Shown here piece by piece: positions 35,662 through 44,386 of a stretch of DNA of 64,000 nucleotides (position 1 is the stretch's first letter; every line of letters starts with the position of its first letter). The notes under the pieces were generated by a model. The model worked only from the letters and a program-made list of their open reading frames with translations. It was not told where the DNA came from and made no database searches. This DNA comes from an uncultured Formosa sp. (lineage in GTDB: Bacteria; Bacteroidota; Bacteroidia; Flavobacteriales; Flavobacteriaceae): the NCBI RefSeq assembly GCF_947500765.1, contig NZ_CANMTH010000010.1, positions 62,001-126,000 of the forward strand, given 5' to 3'. A program made the translations under genes and the position numbers.

Positions 35662-36343
35662 GACTATAAATTACAGGTTCCAAAACCATGTTATGAAACA
35701 TGGTAAAGTATGAATCCGACTGAAAAAGAGGTATTTTATTCTGCTGTCAGAAAACGGTTATTGATTATACTCAAGCTACACCTGCGCAATTGAACGATAT
35801 TTTAAAACAAACTAGTCCGGTTTGTGGCAGATTTAAACCTGAACAAGTTCCCCCTTCTTGCAACGCCACACACAAATTGGTATTCTAGGATCGAATTGTC
35901 TTTAGGGGTCTAGTCTATATTCTTTTTAGCTAGCCCAAGTTATTCACAAAACACACTTCTGTTCCTAGCACAATTACACATACAGATACATTAAGTGAAC
36001 AATCAACACAACATTTGCCTACGTTAGATGCTATTACAATTTCTGGTATAGTAACCAACAACCATTTGCAGCTATACCCCGTACAAATATCTTTTTAAAA
36101 GGGAGTACAGAAAGTGTAATATCTGATTTTGATGGTAAGTTTTCTATTGAAATACCTAACCATGTTATGGATAATAAGCCAACGCTTGTTTGTTCTTCTC
36201 TGAATTATGAAACTCAAGAATTCACTATGTAAAACGTTAAAACACCCTTACAAATCCAGCTTATTATAGATGATGTTTTAATGGGTGAAGTTGTTATTGT
36301 AAAGCAAAATATTTTTCGTCATTTTATACATTGGTTTAAGTAG
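35662..36343 (+). pseudogene. Decayed CarboxypepD_reg-like (TonB-linked type) protein gene
   Basis: Fragments of one protein can be read across all three plus frames. From 35662 comes DYKLQVPKPCYETW, then a stop at 35704, then SMNPTEKE. After a frameshift follows CCQKTVIDYTQATPAQLNDI, continuing to SPVCGRFKPEQ and another stop. From about 36020 come ITISGIV, NIFLKGSTESVISDFDGKFS, LNYETQEFTM, a stop, then LIIDDVLMGEVVIVKQNIFR up to a final TAG. The pattern (Cys-rich N-terminal motif, carboxypeptidase-regulatory-like domain, VKQNIFR tail) matches a common intact Bacteroidota family. At least two frameshifts and several stops show it is dead. Confidence 0.8.
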
Positions 36344-36459
36344 TACGCTTCTGTAGTTTTTAAATCTACACTTTAGCATTTACTCAGCATTACGTTTTCA
36401 AATTAAAAAAACGAACTAAATTCTATTCTACTTTACTTCACCCACCTCAACTATTTTCT

Positions 36460-37488
36460 TTAAAAATCGGTATATTTACGCACCTTAAACACTTCTGTAG
36501 GGCGATTTGAGTTTGTGCTTTCTACTGTGTAATCCCACACAACTTCTCCAGAATCTGTAACTTCAATAAGGTGTGCTTCTACTCCTGAACAAATTAAAGT
36601 ATGACCAGATTCAAGCCTTTGAGTACCCGAAATATGATCAGAATAAAAATCATTTGAATACTGCCAAACAAGTTCATCAGATCGTGTTATTTCTAAAACA
36701 GCAGATTTAGCTGTTTCTGCATTATTATTAAAAACGAGTATATTTCCATTATCTAAAAAAGTAGCATCATGTTGTCCAGATAAAGCTCCTTCTGCAGTTA
36801 ATTCTGTTATTATACGTTTACTCTCTTTATCTATTAAATATAGCGTGTTTTCACTTCTTGAACTTATAAGAACATTTCCATCTTTATAATCTACAGAGTT
36901 AAAATGTAAATAATCTTCTTGGTCGTTAACTTCTGGAAAAATTCCGCCATCGTCCATAGCACTCCACTCCCAAATAACTGAATTATCAGTCTTATCGATT
37001 AAAATAACGACCTCGTTCCAATAATCCGAATCGTTATACGTTCTTAATTGCCAAGACAAAGCAATAATTGTATTAGTATCTACTTCTTTAAAATCATGAT
37101 GAAAAGTAGACTCATCACTATCTTTATTAATAGACCAAATAACACCACTATCATCGTCAAGTTCTTCTATAACTGAAGACACCAATCCGCCAGAGGAAAA
37201 CGTCCCGTTATTAGCTTCTGAAGATTTTCCTAATCGTAATAAAGTATTATTTTCTGATAAATAATAACCACCAGAAGACGAGTTGGAAGACCACCATGTT
37301 TTAATCTCTGCTCCAGTAGAATCTATAAGATAGGTTGTATTATCTCCTATAAAAGAATAAAGCACATAGCCATTACTGGTCTCATGTTCTGATTCAATAT
37401 TATCATCTACAGCAGTGTCTTTTTCACAGGCACTAATTACACATAGTAATGCAAAAACAAACCATAAATTAAAATTTTTATATTTCAT
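36460..37488 (-). CDS. Arylsulfotransferase-like beta-propeller lipoprotein
   Basis: 342 residues with a lipoprotein signal ending CVISAC (Cys about 21). The body has repeated propeller blades: NGYVLYSFIGDNTTYLIDS, GVIWSINKDSD, NSVIWEWSAMDDGG, DYLHFNSVDYKDGNVLISS, LSGQHDATFLDNGNILVFNN and ELVWQYSNDFYSDH. This blade pattern is typical of the arylsulfotransferase (ASST) group, whose bacterial members move sulfuryl groups between phenols. Catalysis here is unproven, and a purely structural propeller is possible. It lies 97 bp after a DUF1566 gene, same strand. Confidence 0.7.
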   Translation of the reverse strand: MKYKNFNLWFVFALLCVISACEKDTAVDDNIESEHETSNGYVLYSFIGDNTTYLIDSTGAEIKTWWSSNSSSGGYYLSENNTLLRLGKSSEANNGTFSSGGLVSSVIEELDDDSGVIWSINKDSDESTFHHDFKEVDTNTIIALSWQLRTYNDSDYWNEVVILIDKTDNSVIWEWSAMDDGGIFPEVNDQEDYLHFNSVDYKDGNVLISSRSENTLYLIDKESKRIITELTAEGALSGQHDATFLDNGNILVFNNNAETAKSAVLEITRSDELVWQYSNDFYSDHISGTQRLESGHTLICSGVEAHLIEVTDSGEVVWDYTVESTNSNRPTEVFKVRKYTDF

Positions 37489-37585
37489 TATTTATATGCT
37501 ATTAATTATTTTATTCTCATTTTACATTCTAATTCTGAAATCAAATACAGGGCTAAACATTTTTACTTATATGTTTAAAAACACT

Positions 37586-38824
37586 TTAGTTAACATCTCT
37601 TACACATCTCACAAAATTATACACCTTACGAATATCGCCTTGTGGACCAAAACTATCAGGAAAATCATCTGTACTACCTGCTTTAGGATCGTTACGTTGT
37701 GCTCCTGCACCATGTACATCTAATAATTGGTTATTCATTATACCTTCAGCCTCTCCAAAACAAAAATATACAGCATCTGTATAAGGTGTAGGACCATCTT
37801 GTAAAGGCGAACTTGACCAATAGTAACCATATTGACCAGAATTACCATTATAATCTAAAATTGGGGTACAAGAAAATAAAGGATCTATTGCTGGTGAGTT
37901 TGTAGTTTGTGGAGATCTTGTATAATCAACAATACTCTGTAGTTCTTTAGCATTAGGCATTCTCCAATCGCTATGATCTCCTAAAGTAAGTGATTCTGCA
38001 TAAGCTAAAGCATCTTCCCAATCGTAATTTTCGCCATTATCTGCTTGCTGCCACATTAATCCGGTGGCATTATCTGTAATAGTACCATCTCCATTATCTA
38101 TAAAATTATTTTCACCATAAGACTCGTTTCCTCTTACCATTCTAAAATACATGGTGTTAGGCGAACCATCTGCAGGACTGTATTTAGGATAACCTTTTAA
38201 TCGGCCATCCACAAAATTGTATCCAAAAACAGCTTCATCTCCACTCATTACAAGTCCTACGTATTCTGTAACAGACCACGTTTGACCATCAATTTCGCGT
38301 TCTCCAATAGACTCATCTCCTATAGGTTGGTTAAAATAATTTACATCGATAAACATATCCACAGCATCGTCTCCAAAACATCTTCCTGTAAAGTTGGCTA
38401 ACGAATACAATTCTTTAATTGTTGGTATTCTCCAATCTGTATATTCTCCCAGATTAAAAGTTTCTACCAATTGCACCGCATCTGCATAAGACATTTTTTC
38501 TCCCATATCTTGTTGCCACATTAATCCTGTTATATTATCGGTAACTGTTCCGTCTCCATTATCTGTATAGGAGGGTTGATTACCATTATAGGTAGCGTCT
38601 TGACCATAAAAAGCATCTCCCTCGCTAGGCTCTGAGATTATAGCTTCATCACTATAGAAGTCTGAAACGCCAGAATCTACAATGGCGTAGGTATATCCGC
38701 TTACTACAGTTCCATTATCAGTATCTTGTCCTTCATCAGTACTATTCACAGAGTCATCTTCGCAAGAAAAAACAGATAGAACAACGAGTAAACCTATTGA
38801 TCTTTTTAAAAATTTGGTAGTCAT
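37586..38824 (-). CDS. DUF1566 lipoprotein, paralogue A
   Basis: 412 residues with a lipoprotein signal ending VFSC (Cys about 20) and an acidic Asp/Thr-rich spacer. Two DUF1566 (Lcl C-terminal-like) domains follow, each opening with DNGDGT-x-TDN-x-TGLMWQQ and containing DWRIPTIKELYSL or DWRMPNAKELQSI. The DNGDGT loops resemble calcium-binding turns. Lcl of Legionella is a collagen/glycan-binding adhesin, so a surface-binding role is possible. It is closely similar to the next gene and preceded by a candidate LytTR site (38898-38929). Confidence 0.85.
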   Translation of the reverse strand: MTTKFLKRSIGLLVVLSVFSCEDDSVNSTDEGQDTDNGTVVSGYTYAIVDSGVSDFYSDEAIISEPSEGDAFYGQDATYNGNQPSYTDNGDGTVTDNITGLMWQQDMGEKMSYADAVQLVETFNLGEYTDWRIPTIKELYSLANFTGRCFGDDAVDMFIDVNYFNQPIGDESIGEREIDGQTWSVTEYVGLVMSGDEAVFGYNFVDGRLKGYPKYSPADGSPNTMYFRMVRGNESYGENNFIDNGDGTITDNATGLMWQQADNGENYDWEDALAYAESLTLGDHSDWRMPNAKELQSIVDYTRSPQTTNSPAIDPLFSCTPILDYNGNSGQYGYYWSSSPLQDGPTPYTDAVYFCFGEAEGIMNNQLLDVHGAGAQRNDPKAGSTDDFPDSFGPQGDIRKVYNFVRCVRDVN

Positions 38825-38897
38825 AATTTATATTTTAATATTATTTGAATTAAACATTAGTTAAAGATCTTTAATACATATCTGTATTAAAAGTTAT

Positions 38898-38929
38898 ATC
38901 AATAGAATTGACTTTACAGTCAATGAAAT
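38898..38929. promoter_or_regulatory. Candidate LytTR operator upstream of DUF1566 paralogue A
   Basis: ATCAATAGAA-N12-TCAATGAAAT, a direct repeat of the 9-mers TCAATAGAA/TCAATGAAA with 21-bp spacing, 75 bp upstream of the start codon. Both arms are identical to those at 40258-40289, whereas the 12-bp spacer differs. Such two-turn direct repeats are typical of LytTR-domain binding sites. Confidence 0.55.
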
Positions 38930-39004
38930 GTTTATTTTTAGAAAAAAAGAGTATAGTTATACTTAGGTATAAACCTTATAAAAATAGAGCCTGATAAGTG
39001 AAAT

Positions 39005-40192
39005 TTAGATTTTTATTGTACGAACGCTTCTTACGTAATTGTACACATATCTGACATCGCCTTGAGGTCCGAAATAGGTAGGATATTGATTTTTGTTACC
39101 ACTTTTAGGATCACTTCTTTGGCATCCTGCACCATGCACATCCATAAGCTGATTTCGCATTTTACCTTGCCCTTCTCCAAACGCAATATACACCGCACCA
39201 GAATTAGGGTTTACACCATCTAAATGTGTTGTACTGGTCCAAAAAAACGGATATTGCCCAGGAGTTCCTTCTGGATCTTTAATTTCTGTTGTTGAAAATA
39301 TTGCGTTTATTGCTGGAGAATTGGTGGTTTGTGGCGATCTAGAATAATCTACAATACTTTGTAATTCCTTAGCATTAGGCAAGCGCCAATCTGTATGATT
39401 TGCAAGTTCTAAATGTTCTGAGTAATCTAAAGCAGCTTCCCAATCACGTCCAACACCATCGTCTGTTTTTTGCCACATTAATCCCGTAGCATAATCGCTT
39501 ACTGTACCATCTCCATTATCTACAAAATTGTTTTTTCCGTAGTCTGTATTTCCTCTAACCATACGAAAATACATGGTGTTTTCTGCATGTGTACTTTTTT
39601 TAAATGTAGGATAACCTTTTATACGTCCATCAATAAAATTAACCCCAAAAACAGTACTATCTCCTCCCATTGTTAATCCTACATATTTTGTAGACGACCA
39701 TGTTTGTGCATCAATTTCACGTTCACCAATTTTAGTATTTCCTAAAGGCTGGTTAAAATATTTGGTATCTATAAACAATTTACCAGATTTTGCACCTTTA
39801 ACCTGACCTGTAAATAATATAAGAGAATATAATTCTTTAATTGTAGGCACGCGCCAATCGGTGTACCCTCCTAAATTAGAATGTTGAGCTTTAGAAAAGG
39901 AAGCTTCAAAGGTCATTTTTTCACCCATATCTTTTTCCCACATTAAGCCCGTGACTTGGTCTGTAATTGTGCCGTCACCATTATCTGTATACAACGGTTG
40001 GTTTCCATTATATGTAGCATCTTGCCCATAAAAAGCATCTCCTATAGTTGGTTCTGAAATCTGACTCTCGTTATTATAAAATTCAGTAACACCTGTATCT
40101 ACTATAGGATATTTTACTTGTCCAATTACAGAGCTGGTTACAACAATACAGATGATTGCTGTAATAATCTCTTTTTTTATACAATACTTCAT
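39005..40192 (-). CDS. DUF1566 exported protein, paralogue B
   Basis: 395 residues with a Sec signal ending SSVIGQ but no lipobox, unlike paralogue A, so it is probably periplasmic or released. Two DUF1566 domains carry DNGDGTITDQVTGLMWEKD, DWRVPTIKELYSL, DNGDGTVSDYATGLMWQK and DWRLPNAKELQSIVDYSRSP. Long stretches match paralogue A (for example ISEP-x2-GDAFYGQDATYNGNQP), showing a duplication. It follows the response-regulator gene by 98 bp, and that gap carries a candidate LytTR site. Confidence 0.85.
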   Translation of the reverse strand: MKYCIKKEIITAIICIVVTSSVIGQVKYPIVDTGVTEFYNNESQISEPTIGDAFYGQDATYNGNQPLYTDNGDGTITDQVTGLMWEKDMGEKMTFEASFSKAQHSNLGGYTDWRVPTIKELYSLILFTGQVKGAKSGKLFIDTKYFNQPLGNTKIGEREIDAQTWSSTKYVGLTMGGDSTVFGVNFIDGRIKGYPTFKKSTHAENTMYFRMVRGNTDYGKNNFVDNGDGTVSDYATGLMWQKTDDGVGRDWEAALDYSEHLELANHTDWRLPNAKELQSIVDYSRSPQTTNSPAINAIFSTTEIKDPEGTPGQYPFFWTSTTHLDGVNPNSGAVYIAFGEGQGKMRNQLMDVHGAGCQRSDPKSGNKNQYPTYFGPQGDVRYVYNYVRSVRTIKI

Positions 40193-40257
40193 TATTTTAA
40201 ACTTAAAAATTAAACATAAGTCTAAGGTCTAAAATAAGCTATGAAAAGAAGTACGAA

Positions 40258-40289
40258 ATCAATAGAAACGGGCTTTCTATCAATGAAAT
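40258..40289. promoter_or_regulatory. Candidate LytTR operator upstream of DUF1566 paralogue B
   Basis: ATCAATAGAA-N12-TCAATGAAAT, 67 bp upstream of the start codon and directly after the LytTR response-regulator stop. A near-consensus -7 box (TATTTTAG, 40229-40236) lies between it and the gene. Confidence 0.55.
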
Positions 40290-40290
40290 T

Positions 40291-41010
40291 TTAATTAAAA
40301 AAATTATTATTCAAAAAGGTCTTGAATTCCTCTTGATATGTATCACTTACAACTATAAATTCTTTTCTACTATAAATAATTCTATTCCGCTCTACAGTTA
40401 CAATATGATTCAGGTTAACAATAAAAGAGCGATGAATACGCATAAAGTGTGCTTTTGGTAAAATATCTTCAATATTTTTAAGTCTAAGTAATGTTTTTAC
40501 GGGCTCCCCTCCAGTAATTAAATGTATACAGATATACTCTTTTTGTGATTCAATATATTTAATATCCTTAAAATTAATTCGAATATGTTGCTGACCCGAT
40601 TTTATAAATAAAAATTCATCTTTCTTTTTAATCTCTGTTTCCGTCTGTTGTGTTTTGCTAATAAAATCTGATGCTTTATTAGACGCCTTCAAAAAATCTA
40701 CATATTCTATAGGTTTTAATAAATAATCTATGGCATTTACTTTATACCCCTCTATTGCATATTCACTATACGCCGTTGTAAAAATAATTATAGGAGGATT
40801 TACTAAGGTTTTAGCTAATTCTACCCCATTTAAATCTGCCATATGGATATCTAGAAACAACAAATCGACAGCGTGTTCCTTAAGAAAACTAGAAACACTT
40901 AAAGCATTAGTAAACTTGCCTTTAAGTTTAAGAAAAGGGGTTTGCTCTATATAAGACACAATTTGTCTGAGTGCTAAAGGTTCATCATCTACAGCTATAC
41001 AAGTTATCAT
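40291..41010 (-). CDS. LytTR-family response regulator
   Basis: 239 residues. The receiver domain (1-120) has the acidic pocket VDDEP, phosphoacceptor Asp54 (LLFLDIHMADLNG), Thr/Tyr switch region FTTAYSEYAIEGY and KPIEYVDF. A LytTR DNA-binding domain (about 140-239) follows, with IKSGQQHIRINFKDIKYIE and HFMRIHRSFIVNLNHIV. It is phosphorylated by the sensor kinase, whose gene overlaps it by 4 bp (ATGA). Direct-repeat sites upstream of the kinase and both DUF1566 genes are its likely targets (inference). Confidence 0.94.
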   Translation of the reverse strand: MITCIAVDDEPLALRQIVSYIEQTPFLKLKGKFTNALSVSSFLKEHAVDLLFLDIHMADLNGVELAKTLVNPPIIIFTTAYSEYAIEGYKVNAIDYLLKPIEYVDFLKASNKASDFISKTQQTETEIKKKDEFLFIKSGQQHIRINFKDIKYIESQKEYICIHLITGGEPVKTLLRLKNIEDILPKAHFMRIHRSFIVNLNHIVTVERNRIIYSRKEFIVVSDTYQEEFKTFLNNNFFN

Positions 41011-42116
41011 ATTGGTATTTTTATGGTCGAACTAAATACATTTCCATTTTCTGCGCAAGTAAATGTATAGTTGTTATTGTAAAGTAATTTTAAACGCTTC
41101 TTGGTATTTTCTATTCCTATTCCCGAGCTTTCTTCTGTTTTAAATTTTTTATGCAAACTATTTTTAATCGTAAATTCGAGTTCATTTTTATGAATAAATA
41201 GATTAATATAGATAAAAGATTCATGCTCATAACTAACACCATACTTAAAAGCATTTTCAAGTATATTGGTAAATAATAGTGTTGGGATAGAAATATTAGG
41301 CAGATTTTCTGGCAAATTTAATTGTATAGTTACTTCTTCGCAAAACCGCAATTTCATAAGCTCTACGTAACTTTCAATAAATTTAATTTCTTTTGTTAAT
41401 GCTATTGGCTTGTCGTTAGATTCATACAATAAATGACGCATTAAGGTAGATAGTTTTGCTATAGAACGTTTGGCTTCTTTAGTATCAAAATCTATCAATG
41501 CATGAATGTTATTAAGGGTATTCATTAAAAAATGAGGACTGACTTGGTTGCGTAAAAAAGCCAACTCATTTTTAATATTTTCTTTTTCAACTTCTGCTTT
41601 TTGCTGTTGGGTTTCTGCCCATTTTACAGAAAGTTTCATTCCGGTATCAAAACCAACTAATAAGATAGATAATAAAATTAAATTAACATAAGGCGGATAA
41701 ATTGCTACTGGTGAAGGCCTTGACAATTCACCTTGCTGTGCAATAATTTTACTTGAGTCCGGAAACTGAAGTGATGTTTGTCTATGCTCTAAAGCTGCAT
41801 TTTGAGACAACAACTCTTTACGAATAGTGACAGACCCCAATACAGTAAATGCAATAACAACAATTACAGATATAAGGTAAATAAATTTCTTATTTCTGAA
41901 TAAAAAAAAAGGAATCAAAAAGAATCTGTTTATACTGAAGATAATTAATAACGGTAAATAATCAATCCATATATTAAAAATTAAACGCCATTGAATAGAA
42001 GCATTATTAATCCATTGATAGATTAGAGGTAAAATAAATAGAAGTATCCAAAATATAAAAGCAAAAACAGAATCAAAAAAACTAAAAACTTGTTTATTTA
42101 GTACTGTTTTATTCAT
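41007..42116 (-). CDS. LytS-type sensor histidine kinase
   Basis: A 369-residue membrane kinase. Three to four helices lie in residues 10-170 with a roughly 50-residue external loop (about 103-148, Ser/Pro/Gln-rich). A coiled-coil linker (AETQQQKAEVEKENIKNEL) leads to the His_kinase domain with phospho-His in NQVSPHFLMNTLNNIHALI. The HATPase region contains LLFTNILENAFKYGV and SSGIGIENTKKRLKLLY. The signal it senses is unknown. It is co-transcribed with the LytTR regulator and preceded by a candidate LytTR site, so autoregulation is likely. Confidence 0.93.
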   Translation of the reverse strand: MNKTVLNKQVFSFFDSVFAFIFWILLFILPLIYQWINNASIQWRLIFNIWIDYLPLLIIFSINRFFLIPFFLFRNKKFIYLISVIVVIAFTVLGSVTIRKELLSQNAALEHRQTSLQFPDSSKIIAQQGELSRPSPVAIYPPYVNLILLSILLVGFDTGMKLSVKWAETQQQKAEVEKENIKNELAFLRNQVSPHFLMNTLNNIHALIDFDTKEAKRSIAKLSTLMRHLLYESNDKPIALTKEIKFIESYVELMKLRFCEEVTIQLNLPENLPNISIPTLLFTNILENAFKYGVSYEHESFIYINLFIHKNELEFTIKNSLHKKFKTEESSGIGIENTKKRLKLLYNNNYTFTCAENGNVFSSTIKIPI

Positions 42117-42191
42117 CTTTTAGTTGCGTTTACATTAAAACTAATTAGCTATAACAAAAGTGCTATTTCTATAAATAGTTATCAAACAATT

Positions 42192-42221
42192 TCAATAGAA
42201 TATTAATTTTAATCAACCAAA
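42192..42221. promoter_or_regulatory. Candidate LytTR operator upstream of the kinase-regulator operon
   Basis: TCAATAGAA-N12-TCAACCAAA, the same 21-bp-period direct repeat as at the two DUF1566 genes, 76 bp upstream of the kinase start. The first arm is identical in all three sites; the second differs at two positions. Confidence 0.5.
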
Positions 42222-42386
42222 AGTTAAAACCCCGACACAAAACCTCTTTGAGATTAATTTAGTTATTAATTTCAATACGGCTTAATTTATTTCTAAGCTA
42301 AGAAATTATAATAAATCCTTTTTAAGGTTTAAATACACTTAAATTTACAACAATTTTAGTAAGATATTGCTCATCTAATTGCACAA

Positions 42387-42472
42387 ATTTAATATGCTGT
42401 TTTTTATACATATCTATACAAGATTGATATAATATATAGTACTTATCTACTTTTAAAAACAGCATATTAAAT
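42387..42472. repeat. 18-bp perfect inverted repeat around a 50-bp core
   Basis: Arms 42387-42404 and 42455-42472 (core ATGCTG/CAGCAT) pair perfectly and enclose a very AT-rich 50-bp loop. The element lies just beyond the subtilase stop, so it would form a long 3'-UTR hairpin, but it has no T-tract. The rest of the 386-bp gap holds the LytTR site and nothing else recognised. It may be a structured terminator or a small mobile remnant; no target-site duplication is visible. Confidence 0.6.
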
Positions 42473-42502
42473 ATTTATATGTTACTTATTTATGACTAAA
42501 TC

Positions 42503-44386
42503 TTAATTAACAACAATCTTTTTAGTAGACATAATAGTATTGTTATCATCTTGAATTCTTAAAAAATAAACGCCTTTAGATAAATGACTAACATCTATTT
42601 CAACACTATCTTGATTATATTGTTTAGCGACTATTTGTTTTTGGCCTATAAGATTATAAACAGCAACCTTTATATCCTGAAATTTGTTAGCATTATATTT
42701 AATATTCAGGACATCATTAACAGGATTTGGAAAAACCAGAACATGCTCTTCTTCCTCTATTTCCTCAATATTTAAGACCGAAAGGTTGTCTGATACTACA
42801 ACACCATTAATAACTAATGAAAAGTCCTGTAATCCATCTTGCAATGTACCTTTATGAGTTACGCTTACAGTATATGTTCCAGAATTAATAGTTTCAACAT
42901 TAATTATCTCTATATTATCTCTAAAATTATCTCCTTTAGAAGCTGCAACTGTATAATTATCATAAGTCTCATTAGGCTCCATAATCCATGGGTAATAAAC
43001 CTCTGTATCAGATTCAACTCTTACGTCAAGATCGTTTATTAACATTGTCGTATGGTCATTATAAAGTCCGCTTTCTAAAGGCGCTGCTTCCGGATCGTTC
43101 CAACAAATAGCCACAGATAAAGGCGATGTACCATCTACGCTTATGTTTATCGAGTATGTTCCATTTTGATTTAATGTTAACTCCGAAATTATTGCCGATG
43201 TTCCGTTATTTGTAATCACCTCTGCGGCATTAAAAGCATTAAATAACCCCCATCCATTAGCAAAATCTGGACCATCATAATCTCCTGCTTCATCAGTAGT
43301 ACTTAAAATTAAAGCTTTAGCAGTTACAGCTTTCATATATACAGCATTGGTATTGTAATAATGTTGTTGCAACAATGCCAAACCACCAGAAACTATAGGC
43401 GCAGCAAAAGAACAGCCTTGTCCCGTAGTATAGTTTGTATCACTAGCATCTCTTGAAGAATAAGAAGAAGTACCTACAGCTGTAATGTCGGGTTTAATTC
43501 TCCAATCATCGGTTGGTCCCCAACTTGTAAATACAGCTTGATTTACAGATTCTGGTCCTGTATAACTTAAAACATCTGAACATGCACCAACAACAATTGA
43601 GTTTTTACCAAGTTTATTACTGGCAAGTAAATCGTATCTAGAACCATCAGGATTATAGTTATTATTACCATTATTTGAAGCCCCTGTGCACATTACTAAA
43701 TAAGGTGCATTGTAAGAAATGTTATCCCACAATTGTGAGTATTGATTATAAACACCATACTCCTCATAATCAGATCCAGGGTTTGCTATAATGTATGAAT
43801 GACTAGATATTAAACCTCCTGAGGCTGCCCAAGCTGGCACTTCTGAAATCCAATTCGATGAGGTATATGATTTAATGGTTGCTGAAGGGGCCATACCTTT
43901 TGCTTCGGGAACCACACCTGAAGCTATTAATATACCTGCAATATGAGTAGCGTGCGAAGATGTCGTTGTATTATCTATTATTGTAATATTATTATTGAAT
44001 TCTTGATGCGTAATTCTTGGGGGCCCTCCGTCCCATAAACCAAACTCAATACCACTACCATTTAAATCTAACCCCGAACTACCTCCTGTTCTAATCAAAT
44101 CGATTTTTGAGGATATTGCAGAACTTTCATTTTCTAAAGAATAATATACTGGAGTTCCTGATTTGTCGAAATGAGAAAAATAGTTTTTTTCGCCTCTATT
44201 TGTGGTTATTATTTCTTGTACGTTCTTATACCTAAACTGATTTTGTATCGCTAAATAGTCTTCTGAAATTTGATTAAGTTTTTCAATATTTGTTTGGTTA
44301 ATTATAAATGCCCTATCCTTTTCGTTTTGAGAAAACATTACAGATACTAAAAAGAAAGCAATAACTAATGTGTTAAATTTTTTCAT
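42503..44386 (-). CDS. T9SS-secreted S8 (subtilisin-like) serine peptidase
   Basis: 627 residues from the ATG at 44386; an upstream in-frame extension lacks a signal peptide. The signal (MKKFNTLVIAFFLVSVMFSQ) is followed by the S8 domain with Asp119 (FGLWDGG), His145 (SSHATHIAGI), the oxyanion Asn (CTGASNNG) and Ser326 in QGCSFAAP, where Cys replaces the usual Thr. A jelly-roll domain follows. The end is a type A T9SS sorting domain (FPNPVNDVLNIKY, YNLIGQKQ, LSKGVYFLRIQ, KKIVVN), so the enzyme crosses the outer membrane by T9SS and is attached or released there. It is probably nutritional or protein-degrading. Confidence 0.92.
   Translation of the reverse strand: MKKFNTLVIAFFLVSVMFSQNEKDRAFIINQTNIEKLNQISEDYLAIQNQFRYKNVQEIITTNRGEKNYFSHFDKSGTPVYYSLENESSAISSKIDLIRTGGSSGLDLNGSGIEFGLWDGGPPRITHQEFNNNITIIDNTTTSSHATHIAGILIASGVVPEAKGMAPSATIKSYTSSNWISEVPAWAASGGLISSHSYIIANPGSDYEEYGVYNQYSQLWDNISYNAPYLVMCTGASNNGNNNYNPDGSRYDLLASNKLGKNSIVVGACSDVLSYTGPESVNQAVFTSWGPTDDWRIKPDITAVGTSSYSSRDASDTNYTTGQGCSFAAPIVSGGLALLQQHYYNTNAVYMKAVTAKALILSTTDEAGDYDGPDFANGWGLFNAFNAAEVITNNGTSAIISELTLNQNGTYSINISVDGTSPLSVAICWNDPEAAPLESGLYNDHTTMLINDLDVRVESDTEVYYPWIMEPNETYDNYTVAASKGDNFRDNIEIINVETINSGTYTVSVTHKGTLQDGLQDFSLVINGVVVSDNLSVLNIEEIEEEEHVLVFPNPVNDVLNIKYNANKFQDIKVAVYNLIGQKQIVAKQYNQDSVEIDVSHLSKGVYFLRIQDDNNTIMSTKKIVVN

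Noticed and set aside
35662..36343. Several short plus-strand ORFs as separate small genes
   Set aside because: Fragments in different frames join into one known family, so this is a single decayed gene.
36460..40192. Calling the arylsulfotransferase-like and DUF1566 genes a polysaccharide utilisation locus
   Set aside because: There is no SusC/SusD pair, sulfatase or glycoside hydrolase in the window; only a general surface role can be argued.
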